Shown here piece after piece: positions 52,784 to 62,153 of a stretch of 64,000 nt of DNA. The translations under genes were made by a program, and so were the position numbers. Location: positions 923,609 through 987,608 of the forward strand of contig NZ_MKFI01000004.1 in assembly GCF_001982635.1 (NCBI RefSeq). Reading direction: 5' to 3'. This DNA comes from Bradyrhizobium mercantei (GTDB lineage Bacteria > Pseudomonadota > Alphaproteobacteria > Rhizobiales > Xanthobacteraceae). Within the stretch, counting starts at the first letter, position 1; every line of letters begins with the position of its first letter. The notes below the pieces were generated by a model, which was not told the DNA's origin, searched no databases, and worked only from the letters and a program-made list of their open reading frames with translations.

Positions 52784-53671
52784 TTAGCTCAGCGAGCCCG
52801 CATGCACCCACCAGCCGGGATGCGCGGCGCGGAGCTGTTCGCCGGCGGCCTCGGCGTCGGCGTCGGTGGCGAAGATCGCAAAGCAGGTCGCGCCGGAGCC
52901 CGACATGCGCACCAGGCGAACGCCCTTCGTCCCGCGCAACGCGGACAGCACGTCGCTGATGACGGGCTCGATGCGCGCCGCGGGTCCTTCGAGATCGTTG
53001 CTGCTGCGCGCCAGTGCTGCGATCCAGTCGTCGACCGCGCGGCCGGCCTCCGGCCAGGACGGCGCCTGCATCACGACATCGGTGGCGCCGATCAGGAGCT
53101 CGCCATGGCGCAGGCCGAGCGCGTTGAAGACATCCTTGGTCGCAACCGGCACGCGCGGATTGACCAGCACGCAGGGCAGTCTCGGCAGGTCGAGCGGCAG
53201 CAGGCCCTCGCCGACGCCGGTCATGTCGGCCGCGCGCGAGGCGACGCACACCGGCACGTCGGCACCGGTCTGCAGCGCGACTTCCATGATCCTGCTATCG
53301 TCGAGCGAGAGCTCGTTGAGCCGCGCCAGAAGCCGCAGCGCGGCCGCGGCATCCGCCGAGCCGCCGCCGATGCCGGCCGCGACCGGCAGCACCTTCTCCA
53401 GCGTGAAATGGCCGACCTCGAGGTCGACGACGCGCTCGCCGAGCAGGCGCGCCGCCTTGAGCACCAGATTCTCGGACGTATCGCCGCAGGCATCGGCCAG
53501 CGGTCCCGCCATCGTCAGCGACAGCTCGGGCCCCGGCTCGAGCGTGAGACGATCGGCGCAATCGGCAAACGCGACGACGCTCTCGAGGTCGTGAAACCCA
53601 TCGACGCGCCGTCCGACAACCTTCAGCGTCAGGTTGACCTTGGCACGCCCTTCTTCAATCAGCGCCGGCAC
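52784..53671 (-). CDS. ispE: 4-Diphosphocytidyl-2-C-methyl-D-erythritol kinase
   Basis: 295 residues, GHMP kinase of the MEP isoprenoid pathway, phosphorylating CDP-ME at O2. ARAKVNLTLKV-like EEGRAKVNLTLKVVGRR, the ATP loop PVAAGIGGGSADAAA, and the C-terminal VRLVRMSGSGATCFAIF are intact. Catalytic Asp is in QTGADVPVC. It is downstream of a TPR protein gene on the same strand, with a palindromic repeat between. Confidence 0.95.
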   Translation of the reverse strand: MPALIEEGRAKVNLTLKVVGRRVDGFHDLESVVAFADCADRLTLEPGPELSLTMAGPLADACGDTSENLVLKAARLLGERVVDLEVGHFTLEKVLPVAAGIGGGSADAAAALRLLARLNELSLDDSRIMEVALQTGADVPVCVASRAADMTGVGEGLLPLDLPRLPCVLVNPRVPVATKDVFNALGLRHGELLIGATDVVMQAPSWPEAGRAVDDWIAALARSSNDLEGPAARIEPVISDVLSALRGTKGVRLVRMSGSGATCFAIFATDADAEAAGEQLRAAHPGWWVHAGSLS

Positions 53672-53788
53672 GGCGATAAACCCCTAAAAAACAAACATCG
53701 TGATGCGATTAGCGTAAATCGCCGTACGATCCTATCCCTTTGTTTGCACGGAAATTCCGGGTTCTTGCATGCGCCGGACGCGCACCCA

Positions 53789-53880
53789 CCGTCATGCCCG
53801 GGCTTGACCCGGGCATCCATCAACCGAAAAAGCAATTCACGAAAGGGGATGGATGGCCGGGTCAAGCCCGGCCATGACGA
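53789..53880. repeat. Intergenic palindrome, family D copy 2
   Basis: GTCATGCCCGGGCTTGACCC and GGGTCAAGCCCGGCCATGAC arms. Relative of 41972-42062. Confidence 0.8.
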
Positions 53881-53894
53881 TGCGGAAAACGGCA

Positions 53895-53918
53895 ACGCCC
53901 GGGAGGAAGCCCGGGCGT
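53895..53918 (-). terminator. Probable terminator of the TPR gene
   Basis: ACGCCCGGG-AGGAAG-CCCGGGCGT with 9-bp arms; on the minus strand followed by TGCCGTTTTCC. 37 bp past the TPR gene stop. Confidence 0.55.
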
Positions 53919-53955
53919 CACGGTAGTTCCGGAAAATGCGGCGCGAGGAAGCGGA

Positions 53956-55746
53956 CTAACCGCCCTTGCCGTCGTCGTCCTTCTTCTTGTCGGCGGCGGC
54001 GGCGTTCGAAGTGTCGTCGGGCAGGCCGTTGTCGATCTTGGCCTGGATCTTCGGCAGCTCTTCCGGCTCGGGCTTGAGGTCGCGGGCATGGGCCCACTGG
54101 AACTTGGCTTCCAGGGTGCGGCCGACGCGCCAATAGGCATCGCCGAGATGGTCGTTGATGGTCGGATCTTCCGGCTTCAGGTCGATCGCGCGCTCGAGGT
54201 TCTTCACCGCCTCGTCGTAATTGCCGATCCGGTAATAGGCCCAGCCAAGGGAGTCCACGATGTAGCCGTCGTCAGGGCGCTGATCGACGGCACGCTTGAT
54301 CATCTTCATGCCTTCGTCGAGGTTGATGCCCTGGTCGATCCAGGAATAGCCGAGATAGTTCAGCACATGCGGCTGCTCGGGCTGCAGCTCGAGCGCCTTG
54401 CGCATGTCGGCCTCGGCCTTGTTCCACTGCTTGGAGCGCTCCTCGCAGATGCCGCGGTAGTAATAGGTGACCCAGGCGTTCTTGTCGCCGCCGGCCGCCG
54501 GCAGCGCATCGATCGCCTGCGAGTAGGTGGTGGCGCAGTCGGCGAACTTCTTGCGGCCGCGCTCGATATTGCCGAGCGCCAGGATCGCCTCGATGTCCTT
54601 CGGCTGATCCGCGGTGACTTCCTTGAGGATCTTGATCGCCTCGTCGCTGCGGTCGGCGGCGTCGAGATTGGTCGCGAGCTGGATCTGCGCGTTGCGCTTG
54701 AGCGGCGAGGACGCCGGCATCCGCTCATAGACCTTGATCGCCATCTGCGGCTTCTTCACCGACTCATAGAGATCGGCAAGCGACAGCAGCGCCAGCGGGT
54801 GGTTCGGCTGCAGATAGAGCGCAAGCTGCAGATAGACCAGCGCGAGGTCCTCGCCGCCGCGGCGGGTCAGCGTCGCGCCGATGCCGTACAGCGCCTCGGC
54901 CGCGCCGGCCTGCGGTGAATCGATCAGCGGCGGCAGCTTCTTGCCGGCCTTGGTCTCCTTGATGCCTTCGAGCACCAGCGGATGCCGCGGCAGCTTCTTG
55001 TCGAACGCCTCGTACATCGCGGTCGCGGCGGCGGCATCCTTGTTGCGCGAGGTCCAGCGCGCATATTCGTCGACCGTTCGCAGCATCGAATCGTCGAGCT
55101 TGTAGACCTTCTCGAAGCGGGCGCCGGCATCCTTCTCCTTGCCGGACAGCTCGTAGATCATGCCGGCATGCAGGTCCTTGAAGATCGGATACCATTCGGG
55201 GCCGGTCAGCTTGTCGATCGAGGCGACCGCGCCCTTGCTGTCGCCGGCGCCATAGGCCGCCCAGGCCGACAGCAGCGTCGCCACCAGATCGGTGATCGGG
55301 CCGCGGACCGACTGGTTGATGTTGGACTGCGCGGCGGCGTATTTCTTCAGCTTGAGGTCGCGCACGCCGACGACGAGGCGCGCCACGCGGTTGGACTTGT
55401 CCTGGGTCAGGATGCGGTCGGCGAGCTTGACCGCCTCCTCGATATCGCCGTCGGCGAGCGAGGAGATGAAGGCGCGGTCGAGCAGCTCGGAATTCTTCGG
55501 ATCGGTGCGCAGCGCCGAGCGGTAGAACGCCGCGGCCGAGGCCGCATCGCGCTCGACACTGGCATGGCGGGCGGCGAGATAGCTGCCGGCCGTGGTCAGC
55601 GACTTCAGGTCGGTCTTGCTCGGGAATTGCGCGGTATTGTCGGTCGGGTGGTCCGGCGTTTGCGCCGCAAGCTGCGCAGGCACGGCAAGCGCCGCGGCAG
55701 CGAAAAGGGCAATCGTCAGGCGGTTGAATCGGGTGGACAGCATCAC
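53956..55746 (-). CDS. Exported tetratricopeptide repeat protein
   Basis: 596 residues: signal peptide (NRLTIALFAAAALAVPAQLA, cleavage near 28), then about ten TPR-type helical pairs (for example AWVTYYYRGICEERSKQWNKAEADMRKALELQP and VDSLGWAYYRIGNYDEAVKNLERAIDLKP). The charged tail ends KKKDDDGKGG. It likely scaffolds a periplasmic assembly; exact role unknown. Located between etfQO and ispE, the usual Rhizobiales order, and all on the minus strand. Confidence 0.87.
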   Translation of the reverse strand: MMLSTRFNRLTIALFAAAALAVPAQLAAQTPDHPTDNTAQFPSKTDLKSLTTAGSYLAARHASVERDAASAAAFYRSALRTDPKNSELLDRAFISSLADGDIEEAVKLADRILTQDKSNRVARLVVGVRDLKLKKYAAAQSNINQSVRGPITDLVATLLSAWAAYGAGDSKGAVASIDKLTGPEWYPIFKDLHAGMIYELSGKEKDAGARFEKVYKLDDSMLRTVDEYARWTSRNKDAAAATAMYEAFDKKLPRHPLVLEGIKETKAGKKLPPLIDSPQAGAAEALYGIGATLTRRGGEDLALVYLQLALYLQPNHPLALLSLADLYESVKKPQMAIKVYERMPASSPLKRNAQIQLATNLDAADRSDEAIKILKEVTADQPKDIEAILALGNIERGRKKFADCATTYSQAIDALPAAGGDKNAWVTYYYRGICEERSKQWNKAEADMRKALELQPEQPHVLNYLGYSWIDQGINLDEGMKMIKRAVDQRPDDGYIVDSLGWAYYRIGNYDEAVKNLERAIDLKPEDPTINDHLGDAYWRVGRTLEAKFQWAHARDLKPEPEELPKIQAKIDNGLPDDTSNAAAADKKKDDDGKGG

Positions 55747-56185
55747 GGTCGCCTTGCTCCAGGGATTTACGCCAAGATGGATTTTACGGCCAAGATCTTG
55801 CGATCAGTCTCAAATTGCGAACCCAAGCGGCGGCATCACGGCGGGGGACAATGCCGCTTTTGGCGTTTATCCGCAAGGATCGCCCAGAGGTAACCCATGC
55901 CGAATCAATTGGCAGATTAGGCCTTTAGGCCCGCCGATCCAGCCAGCCCCGCAAGACGCTCCCACTATGGCGGTATCGTGACCGGGGCCGGCATATTCGC
56001 GTGCAGAAGCAAAAAGCGCGGGATACGGCGCAACAGCGCCCTGTTCCGCCGCCCCTATTGTACCCGACGGTGCAATCCGGCCGCTCCACATGAGAAGGGA
56101 TCGAGCGAAGGTTGCGGCAGGTTGGGCTGCCGCCTCACGCAAATGTGGTCGGCCGTCCTGTCCCTAGACCGTCCTTGGCCCGCTC
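55747..56185. other. Gap between TPR gene and ETF-QO gene
   Basis: 439 bp with no convincing gene; short frames lack ribosome sites. A small GGCCTTTAGGCC palindrome near 55919 is all that stands out. It should hold the TPR gene promoter. Confidence 0.5.
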
Positions 56186-57844
56186 TTACATCGCCTCGTA
56201 GTTCGGACCGCCGCCGCCCTCCGGAGGAACCCAGGTGATGTTGCCGTTGGGATCCTTCACGTCGCAGGTTTTGCAGTGGACGCAGTTCTGGGCGTTGATC
56301 TGGAAGCGCGGGCTCGCGCCCTCCTCGACCCATTCATAGACGCCGGCCGGGCAATAGCGGTTGGAGGGACCGGCGAACACGTCGTGCTCCGACGTCTTCT
56401 GCAGGTTCATGTCGGCGACCTTGAGATGGACCGGCTGGTCCTCCTCGTGGTTGGTGTTGGACAGGAACACCGACGACAGCTTGTCGAACGAGACCTTGCC
56501 GTCCGGCTTCGGATAGGCGATCGGCTGGTGCTGCTTGGCCGGGTCGAGCGTCTTGCGGTCCGGCTTGGCGTGCGACTGGGTGCCGAACAGCGAGAAGCCG
56601 AGCGTGTTGCACCACATGTCGAAGCCGGACACCACCATGCCGAACATGGTGCCGAACTTCGACAGGAACGGCTTGGCGTTGCGGACCTTGAACAGGTCCT
56701 TGCCGATCGACGACGAGCGCCAGGCGTCTTCGTACTCGACCAGTTCGTCATTGGCACGGCCGGCGCCGAGCGCGGCGGCGACGTGCTCGGCGGCGAGCAT
56801 GCCCGAGCCCATCGCGTTGTGGACGCCCTTGATGCGCGGCACGTTGACGAAGCCCGCCGCGCAGCCGATCAGCGCGCCGCCCGGGAACGAGAGCCGCGGC
56901 ACCGACTGGTAGCCGCCCTCGGTGATGGCGCGCGCGCCATAGGCGAGCCGCTTGCCGCCCTCGAACAGCTCGCGGACGTCGGGGTGGGTCTTGAAGCGCT
57001 GGAATTCATCGAACGGCGACAGATACGGATCGTCGTAATTGAGATGCACGACGAAGCCGACCGCGACGCGGTTGTCGTCGTAGTGATAGAGGAACGAACC
57101 GCCGCCGGTCTTGTCCTTCAGCGGCCAGCCGAGCGTATGCTGCACCCGGCCCTTCTTGTGCTTCTCCGGATCGATCTGCCAGACTTCCTTCAGCCCGATG
57201 CCGAACTTCGGCGGCTCGCTCTTGGCATCCAACTGGTACTTGGCGATCAGCTGCTTCGACAGCGAGCCGCGCGCGCCTTCGGCGAACAGCGTGTACTTGC
57301 CGAGCAGCTCCATGCCGCGGGTGTAGGAATCCTTGTGGCTGCCATCCTTGGCGATGCCCATGTCGCCGGTGGCGATGCCGCGCACCGCGCCTTTGTCGTC
57401 ATAGAGCACTTCGGCTGCCGCAAAGCCCGGATAGATCTCGACGCCGAGCGCCTCTGCTTTCGGCGCCAGCCAGCGGCAGACATTGCCGAGCGAGCCGATG
57501 TAGCAGTGATGATTGTGCATCAGCGGCGGCATGATGAAGTTCGGGATGCGGAACCAGCCTTGCGACGTCGTCAGGTAGAAGCGGTCGTCCTTGACCTGCG
57601 TCTTCAGCGGACAGTCGGCGTCCTCGCGCCAATCGGGCACCAGTCTGTCGAGGCCGGCCGGATCGATCACCGCACCGGAGAGAATGTGCGCGCCGACCTC
57701 GGAGCCCTTCTCCACCACGACGATCGAGAGCTCCGGATTGAGCTGCTTGAGCCGGATCGCGGCCGACAGGCCCGACGGGCCGGCGCCGACGATGACGACG
57801 TCGAATTCCATAGACTCGCGCGGAGGAAGGTCTTCAGCACTCAT
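56186..57844 (-). CDS. Electron-transfer flavoprotein-ubiquinone oxidoreductase
   Basis: 552 residues. Passes electrons from ETF (fatty-acid and amino-acid oxidation) to ubiquinone at the inner membrane. FAD motif VGAGPSGLSAAIRL (20-33), GCAAGFVNVPRIKG and a C-terminal [4Fe-4S] ferredoxin-like domain (RYCPAGVYEW, NAQNCVHCKTCDVKDP) are present with all four cysteines. The extra hydrophobic stretch for membrane contact is near 430. An Irr-like site is 19 bp upstream of the ATG. Confidence 0.95.
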   Translation of the reverse strand: MSAEDLPPRESMEFDVVIVGAGPSGLSAAIRLKQLNPELSIVVVEKGSEVGAHILSGAVIDPAGLDRLVPDWREDADCPLKTQVKDDRFYLTTSQGWFRIPNFIMPPLMHNHHCYIGSLGNVCRWLAPKAEALGVEIYPGFAAAEVLYDDKGAVRGIATGDMGIAKDGSHKDSYTRGMELLGKYTLFAEGARGSLSKQLIAKYQLDAKSEPPKFGIGLKEVWQIDPEKHKKGRVQHTLGWPLKDKTGGGSFLYHYDDNRVAVGFVVHLNYDDPYLSPFDEFQRFKTHPDVRELFEGGKRLAYGARAITEGGYQSVPRLSFPGGALIGCAAGFVNVPRIKGVHNAMGSGMLAAEHVAAALGAGRANDELVEYEDAWRSSSIGKDLFKVRNAKPFLSKFGTMFGMVVSGFDMWCNTLGFSLFGTQSHAKPDRKTLDPAKQHQPIAYPKPDGKVSFDKLSSVFLSNTNHEEDQPVHLKVADMNLQKTSEHDVFAGPSNRYCPAGVYEWVEEGASPRFQINAQNCVHCKTCDVKDPNGNITWVPPEGGGGPNYEAM

Positions 57845-57862
57845 GATTCAGATCTCAGCCCA

Positions 57863-57879
57863 TCGAGAACGCTTCTAAG
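57863..57879. promoter_or_regulatory. Irr-like site before ETF-QO
   Basis: TCGAGAACGCTTCTAAG matches 11 of 14 defined positions of the ICE consensus. Weak on one arm; position close to the ATG fits repression. Confidence 0.3.
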
Positions 57880-58031
57880 CTTTTCAGAGGTCGTTGTTTC
57901 CGATTTTTGGCGGAAGGACAACCATGGAATTGCGCTTCCATGGGTTTGCACGGCCGCGACGCCACAGGAGCATAATCTTTTCCAAAAGCCAGCCTCTCCT
58001 TTTCCCGTTCATGCTCTCATCTCTTTGTCGG

Positions 58032-58102
58032 AGCATGATCTTTTCTTGTTGGCGCATGATCCTTTCGGAAAACCGGTTTCCACTTTTCCGGATCATGCTC
58101 TA
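58032..58102. repeat. Intergenic repeat, family A copy 6
   Basis: AGCATGATCTTTTCTTGTTG then GCGCATGATCCTTTCGGAAAA ... CTTTTCCGGATCATGCTCTAA: the palindrome with an extra leading ATGATC copy. Ends 11 bp before the glycosylase ATG. Confidence 0.85.
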
Positions 58103-58112
58103 AATTACATCC

Positions 58113-58940
58113 ATGATGGCCCTGCCGCCCGAGCCCACCCCTACACTGCAGCAATTGCTGGCCTTTTACCTCGAGGCCGGGGTCGATTGCGCGCTGGGCG
58201 ATGCGCCGATCAACCGGTTGGAAGAGGCGGAGCCAGTTCCCGCCCCTGCTGCGCCGCGGCCGGTGGCGCTCAACCCGCTGCGCCCGCCGCCGATGCCCGC
58301 CGTTCCGCGCAGCGAAATCACCGTCGCGCCGGAGGCCGCGATCGCCTCGGCGCGCGAGGCGGCGCGGACCGCGCCGACGCTTGAAGCCTTGCGCAGCCTG
58401 ATGGAGACATTCGACGGCTGCGCGCTGAAGCACACCGCGACCAGGCTGGTGTTCGCCGACGGCAATCCACAGGCGCGGGTGATGTTCGTCGGCGAGGCGC
58501 CGGGCCGCGACGAGGACATCGAGGGGCTGCCGTTCGTCGGCCGCTCCGGCAAGCTGCTCGACCGCATGATCGCGGCGATCGGGCTCGACCGCAGCAAAGC
58601 CTATATCGCCAACGTCATTCCGTGGCGGCCGCCGGGCAACCGCACGCCGACGCCGCAGGAGACGCAGGTGTGCCTGCCGTTCATCCAGCGCCACATCGAG
58701 CTGGTGAACCCGGACGTGCTGGTGACGCTCGGCAACCCCTCGACGCAGGCGCTGCTCGGCACGCGCGAGGGCATCATGCGCACCCGCGGCAAATGGATCG
58801 ACTACGACACCGGCACCCGCACGATCCGTGCGGTTGCGACGTTCCATCCGGCCTATCTGCTGCGCTCGCCGTCATACAAGCGGCTGTCGTGGCAGGACCT
58901 GCGCGCGATTTCGAAGGTGTTGCAGCCGGCGACGGTCTAA
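58113..58940 (+). CDS. Uracil-DNA glycosylase, family 4-like
   Basis: 275 residues. A Pro-rich N-terminal region of about 90 residues precedes the UDG fold: active-site block GEAPGRDEDIEGLPFVGRSG, NVIPWRPPGNRTPTP and HPAYLLRSPSYKR. It removes uracil from DNA. In family 4 four cysteines bind a [4Fe-4S] cluster; only FDGCALK and QVCLPF keep cysteines here, while CRPP-type Cys is Trp (PWRPP). So cluster binding looks lost. Start is ATG 58113 or 58116. Confidence 0.9.
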   Translation: MMALPPEPTPTLQQLLAFYLEAGVDCALGDAPINRLEEAEPVPAPAAPRPVALNPLRPPPMPAVPRSEITVAPEAAIASAREAARTAPTLEALRSLMETFDGCALKHTATRLVFADGNPQARVMFVGEAPGRDEDIEGLPFVGRSGKLLDRMIAAIGLDRSKAYIANVIPWRPPGNRTPTPQETQVCLPFIQRHIELVNPDVLVTLGNPSTQALLGTREGIMRTRGKWIDYDTGTRTIRAVATFHPAYLLRSPSYKRLSWQDLRAISKVLQPATV

Positions 58941-58949
58941 CGTTGCTTC

Positions 58950-59036
58950 GTAGGGTGGGTTAGCCGAAGGCGTAACCCGCCGTTCTCTCCGCGTAAGCAA
59001 AGTTGGTGGGTTACACTTCGCTAACCCACCCTACCG
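58950..59036. repeat. Intergenic palindrome, family H
   Basis: GTAGGGTGGGTTAGCCGAAG and GCTAACCCACCCTAC close a long hairpin with GTAACCC/GGGTTAC inside. Fills the gap between two convergent genes. Confidence 0.85.
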
Positions 59037-59039
59037 ATC

Positions 59040-60548
59040 TCACGTCCCCTTCGGCCGCACGATGGCCCAGCCGATCCGCAGCACAGGCTGCCGTCCGTTG
59101 ACCAGCCGGTCGAACGAGCGCGGCACCTCGGGTACCAGGCCGGGGAAGCGCTGCGCGAGGTCGGGCGGCGGCGTGCCGGCGGTGTCCTGCGCGCGCCAGA
59201 CCACGACGCCGCCGGTCTCGTTGAACTTGGCGACCGACAGCCACGGCGTCCGCTGCGGCGCGGCGTCGAGCAGGAGATGCGGACGGCGCCCGTTCATCGC
59301 GATCAGGCTGGCGAGCTCCGGATCGCCGGCGACCGCGCGCAGGCGCTGGTTGGTGCGGCGCTCATAGCTGTCGTCGAAGAAGCGCCCCATCGCGGCTGCC
59401 GGCAGCGACGTCGGCGCCTCGGTCGTGCTGGTCCAGGGCAGGAACAGCGCAGCCGCCAGCGCCAAGGCGGCGGGCGCCGCGACCGCGAAGGCCCACACCG
59501 AACGCAACAGCCGCTGCCGCCGGAGCGGGATCAGATCGCCGGTCGCGACCACGACCGCGAGCCCCGACATCAGCAGCGCCACGCCGGCGCCGCCGAAGGC
59601 GCGATCCAGATTGAAAAGCCCGGAGACGAAGCTGCCCGCGATCGCCGGCGCGAATGCGAAGAAATAGACGAATTGCTGCGCCAGCGGGCTGACGGACGGG
59701 CGGTAGATGATCGGGGCGTCCTCGGCGTCGCGGGCGAACCAGCGCGAATTGAGGATCGCCAGCACCACGATTGCCGCCGTCGCCACGATCAGCCCGCCGA
59801 GCACCACGCCCCAGCGCAGCGCGTGCGCCTTGAGATCGGCAGCCGCGGGCAAGGCCGGCAGCGCCAGCACGTCGGCGCGGACGAGCCAGATCAGATAGGG
59901 CAGCGCCAGCACGATGATGACGAGCAACGCGTAGATCGGATCGACCGCACGCAGCGTGCGCCGCCCGCGCTCGGTCGCCAGCGCAAAGCCGACCACCAGC
60001 AGGATCATGCCGATCGCCGCCGGCGTCGTCAGCAGCAGCAAGCCGCAATCGATCGACCAGGCGAACCAGGCGCTGCGCCGGTTCTGCCCGATCAATTGCC
60101 AGGAATGCAGCAGCAGCAGCGCCCATAGCGGCCGCGCGAGGATCAGCGGGCCGAACTCGACGCTGGGCGAGGAGAACACCACCACCGTCATCGACAGCAG
60201 CACCGCCAGCACGCCCTGCGGACCGCCGACGATGGCGCGCGCCAGCTGGTAGAAGGCGATGAAGGTGGTGATCTCGCAGAGCTGCGCCAAGAGATAGACG
60301 CCGAACACGTGATTGCCGGCGGCGCGGAAGGCGATGTCGGCAAGCCAGAACGACAGCGGCGGCCCCATGTCGGTGCCGACCTGATATTCGCGGCCGAAGG
60401 CGAGGATGGTGGCGAGATTGCCGGGCGGGCTGCCGTAGAAGATCAGCGGCAGGACCAGCCAGATCGCGGCCTGCACCAGCACCACGACCCAGACCACGAG
60501 GCGCGGCCGGGCGCGGATCAGTTCGACAACCAGGGAGGTAAACCGCAT
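59040..60548 (-). CDS. GT39-like membrane glycosyltransferase
   Basis: 502 residues with about ten membrane spans. FGREYQVGTDMGPPLSFWLADIAFRAAG carries an acidic residue pair in the first loop, the position of the catalytic Asp in PMT/ArnT-type transferases that use polyprenyl-phosphate sugars. The C-terminal 150 residues are soluble. Acceptor unknown. GT39 is assigned by topology and loop only. Confidence 0.75.
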   Translation of the reverse strand: MRFTSLVVELIRARPRLVVWVVVLVQAAIWLVLPLIFYGSPPGNLATILAFGREYQVGTDMGPPLSFWLADIAFRAAGNHVFGVYLLAQLCEITTFIAFYQLARAIVGGPQGVLAVLLSMTVVVFSSPSVEFGPLILARPLWALLLLHSWQLIGQNRRSAWFAWSIDCGLLLLTTPAAIGMILLVVGFALATERGRRTLRAVDPIYALLVIIVLALPYLIWLVRADVLALPALPAAADLKAHALRWGVVLGGLIVATAAIVVLAILNSRWFARDAEDAPIIYRPSVSPLAQQFVYFFAFAPAIAGSFVSGLFNLDRAFGGAGVALLMSGLAVVVATGDLIPLRRQRLLRSVWAFAVAAPAALALAAALFLPWTSTTEAPTSLPAAAMGRFFDDSYERRTNQRLRAVAGDPELASLIAMNGRRPHLLLDAAPQRTPWLSVAKFNETGGVVVWRAQDTAGTPPPDLAQRFPGLVPEVPRSFDRLVNGRQPVLRIGWAIVRPKGT

Positions 60549-60673
60549 GAAACGCCCGAAATGCCCCAGCCACCCGTCAGCGGCGCCATCTGATCCCGGG
60601 GGTTTTGATAAACGGCGGCGGCGGTGGAGGCAACCGGCCTCGGGTATGCCGGTGCCCTACCCCCAAACTCCAC

Positions 60674-60783
60674 TGTCATCACCCGCGAAAGCGAAAGCCG
60701 GTGATCCAGTACGCCGCGGCTTCTCCGCTCAAGCACCACTGTCTCTGGAATACTGGATCGCCCGGTCCAGCCGGGCGATGACA
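60674..60783. repeat. Intergenic palindromic repeat, family E copy 2
   Basis: Outer arms match 52516-52622, but the inner block (CCAGTACGCCGCGG ... CTGGAATACTGG) is in the opposite orientation. Fills most of the rnhB to GT39-like gap. Confidence 0.85.
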
Positions 60784-60828
60784 CCGTCGGTGGGTTGACA
60801 CCGCTGCGTGGACTTACGCCGTCGCGCG

Positions 60829-61605
60829 CTACGCTGCTTCGGAGGCCGCGGCTTCGCTTTCGGCGTCCACCGTGAACAGGTCGGGCTCGACTGGCGCCGG
60901 AAAATGCTTCAGCCGCGCGGCGACGACGGGGGCGAAGAAGCTGCGGTGATGGCTGCTCGGACCGAGCCGGTCCAGCGCCTCGAGGTGCTCGGGGACGCCA
61001 TAGCCCTTGTGCTGCTCGAAGCCGTAGTCGGGGCAATCCAGCGCCAGCTGACACATCAGGCGGTCGCGCGTCACCTTGGCGATGATCGAGGCCGCAGCGA
61101 TCGAGGCCACGATGCCGTCGCCCCCAATCACGGCGTCGCAATCGCAGGGGGTGGCGAGCTTGTCGCGGCCGTCGACGAAGACGTGCTTGGGCATTTCCGG
61201 CAGCGCATGCACCGCGCGCGCCAGCGCCCATAGCGAGGCGCGCAGGATGTTGTCGCGGTCGATTCGCGCCGGCGAGGCCACCGCGACCGAGAACGATGCG
61301 GTGGCGCAGATTTCCTCGAACAGCTCCTCGCGGCGCTCGGCGGTGAGCCGCTTGGAATCGTCGAGGCCCTTGGGAACGCGCGCCGGGTCGAGCACCACGG
61401 CGGCGGCGACCACGGGCCCTGCCAGCGGACCCCGCCCGGCCTCGTCGCAACCGGCAACCGGCCAGACGCCGCGCTTGATCAGCGCGCGCTCGCGCCGGAA
61501 GCTCGGCCGCGTTACGACGGTAATACGCTTGTCCGGCGCGGCTGATGCGGCCGGCTTCTTCTTCGACACGCTCTTTGACGCGCTGTTGGACTTGTCCCGA
61601 ATCAT
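60829..61605 (-). CDS. rnhB: Ribonuclease HII
   Basis: 258 residues. Removes ribonucleotides and RNA primers from DNA. The catalytic block GCDEAGRGPLAGPV provides Asp-Glu, later Asp residues lie in VFVDGRDKL and LALDCPDYGFEQHKGYG. The N-terminal 40 residues are Lys/Ser-rich and beyond the family core. ATG 61605 chosen; a TTG 21 bp upstream is possible. Confidence 0.95.
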   Translation of the reverse strand: MIRDKSNSASKSVSKKKPAASAAPDKRITVVTRPSFRRERALIKRGVWPVAGCDEAGRGPLAGPVVAAAVVLDPARVPKGLDDSKRLTAERREELFEEICATASFSVAVASPARIDRDNILRASLWALARAVHALPEMPKHVFVDGRDKLATPCDCDAVIGGDGIVASIAAASIIAKVTRDRLMCQLALDCPDYGFEQHKGYGVPEHLEALDRLGPSSHHRSFFAPVVAARLKHFPAPVEPDLFTVDAESEAAASEAA

Positions 61606-61694
61606 GCGGGGATGGTGATCAAGCAAGGCCCGCCGCGCAACCGGGAACCTGGCGCCCTTCCCCGTTATTCAATCCGGACTCAATCCGGCACGCT

Positions 61695-62141
61695 CTAATC
61701 CGGGATGGACACCCGCCCGTCATCACGGACCGCAAAGCCCGGCGCGCGCACCACTTCCCAGGCGTGGCCGTCGGGGTCGCCGAAATATCCGCAATAGCCG
61801 CCGTAGCTGGTCGGTTGCGCGGGCTTCAGCAGTTTGGCGCCCTTCGACAGCGCGAACGCCATCACCCGATCGACCTCGGCGTCGTCGTTGCAGTTCCAGG
61901 CAATCGAAACGCCGTGGAATGCTGATGGCCGTGGCTGATCGGGCAGCCCGGCATCGTCGGCGAGCAGATGCCACGGGAACAGCCCGAGCACGCTGCCGCC
62001 GGTCTCGAAAAAGGCGACCTCCTCGCCGGTTGCGCGCATTTTCCTGGTGAAGCCGAGGGATTTGTAGAAGGCGATGCTGGCGCGCATGTCGCTGACGCCG
62101 AGCGTGAGGACGGTGAAGCGTGCAGTCGGGGCGTTACTCAT
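61695..62141 (-). CDS. Glyoxalase/dioxygenase-fold (VOC) protein
   Basis: 148 residues with one vicinal-oxygen-chelate unit: FTVLTLGVSDMRASIAFYKSLGF and the end GGYCGYFGDPDGHAWEVVRAPGF, where the terminal DPDGHAWE holds a metal-type Glu. Resembles small glyoxalase family proteins; substrate unknown. Start follows GGAAAGGTAAC. Confidence 0.88.
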   Translation of the reverse strand: MSNAPTARFTVLTLGVSDMRASIAFYKSLGFTRKMRATGEEVAFFETGGSVLGLFPWHLLADDAGLPDQPRPSAFHGVSIAWNCNDDAEVDRVMAFALSKGAKLLKPAQPTSYGGYCGYFGDPDGHAWEVVRAPGFAVRDDGRVSIPD

Positions 62142-62153
62142 GTTACCTTTCCC

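Noticed and set aside
55867..56142. 91-codon open frame in the TPR/ETF-QO gap
   Set aside because: No ribosome site, no recognisable domain and composition unlike neighbouring genes.
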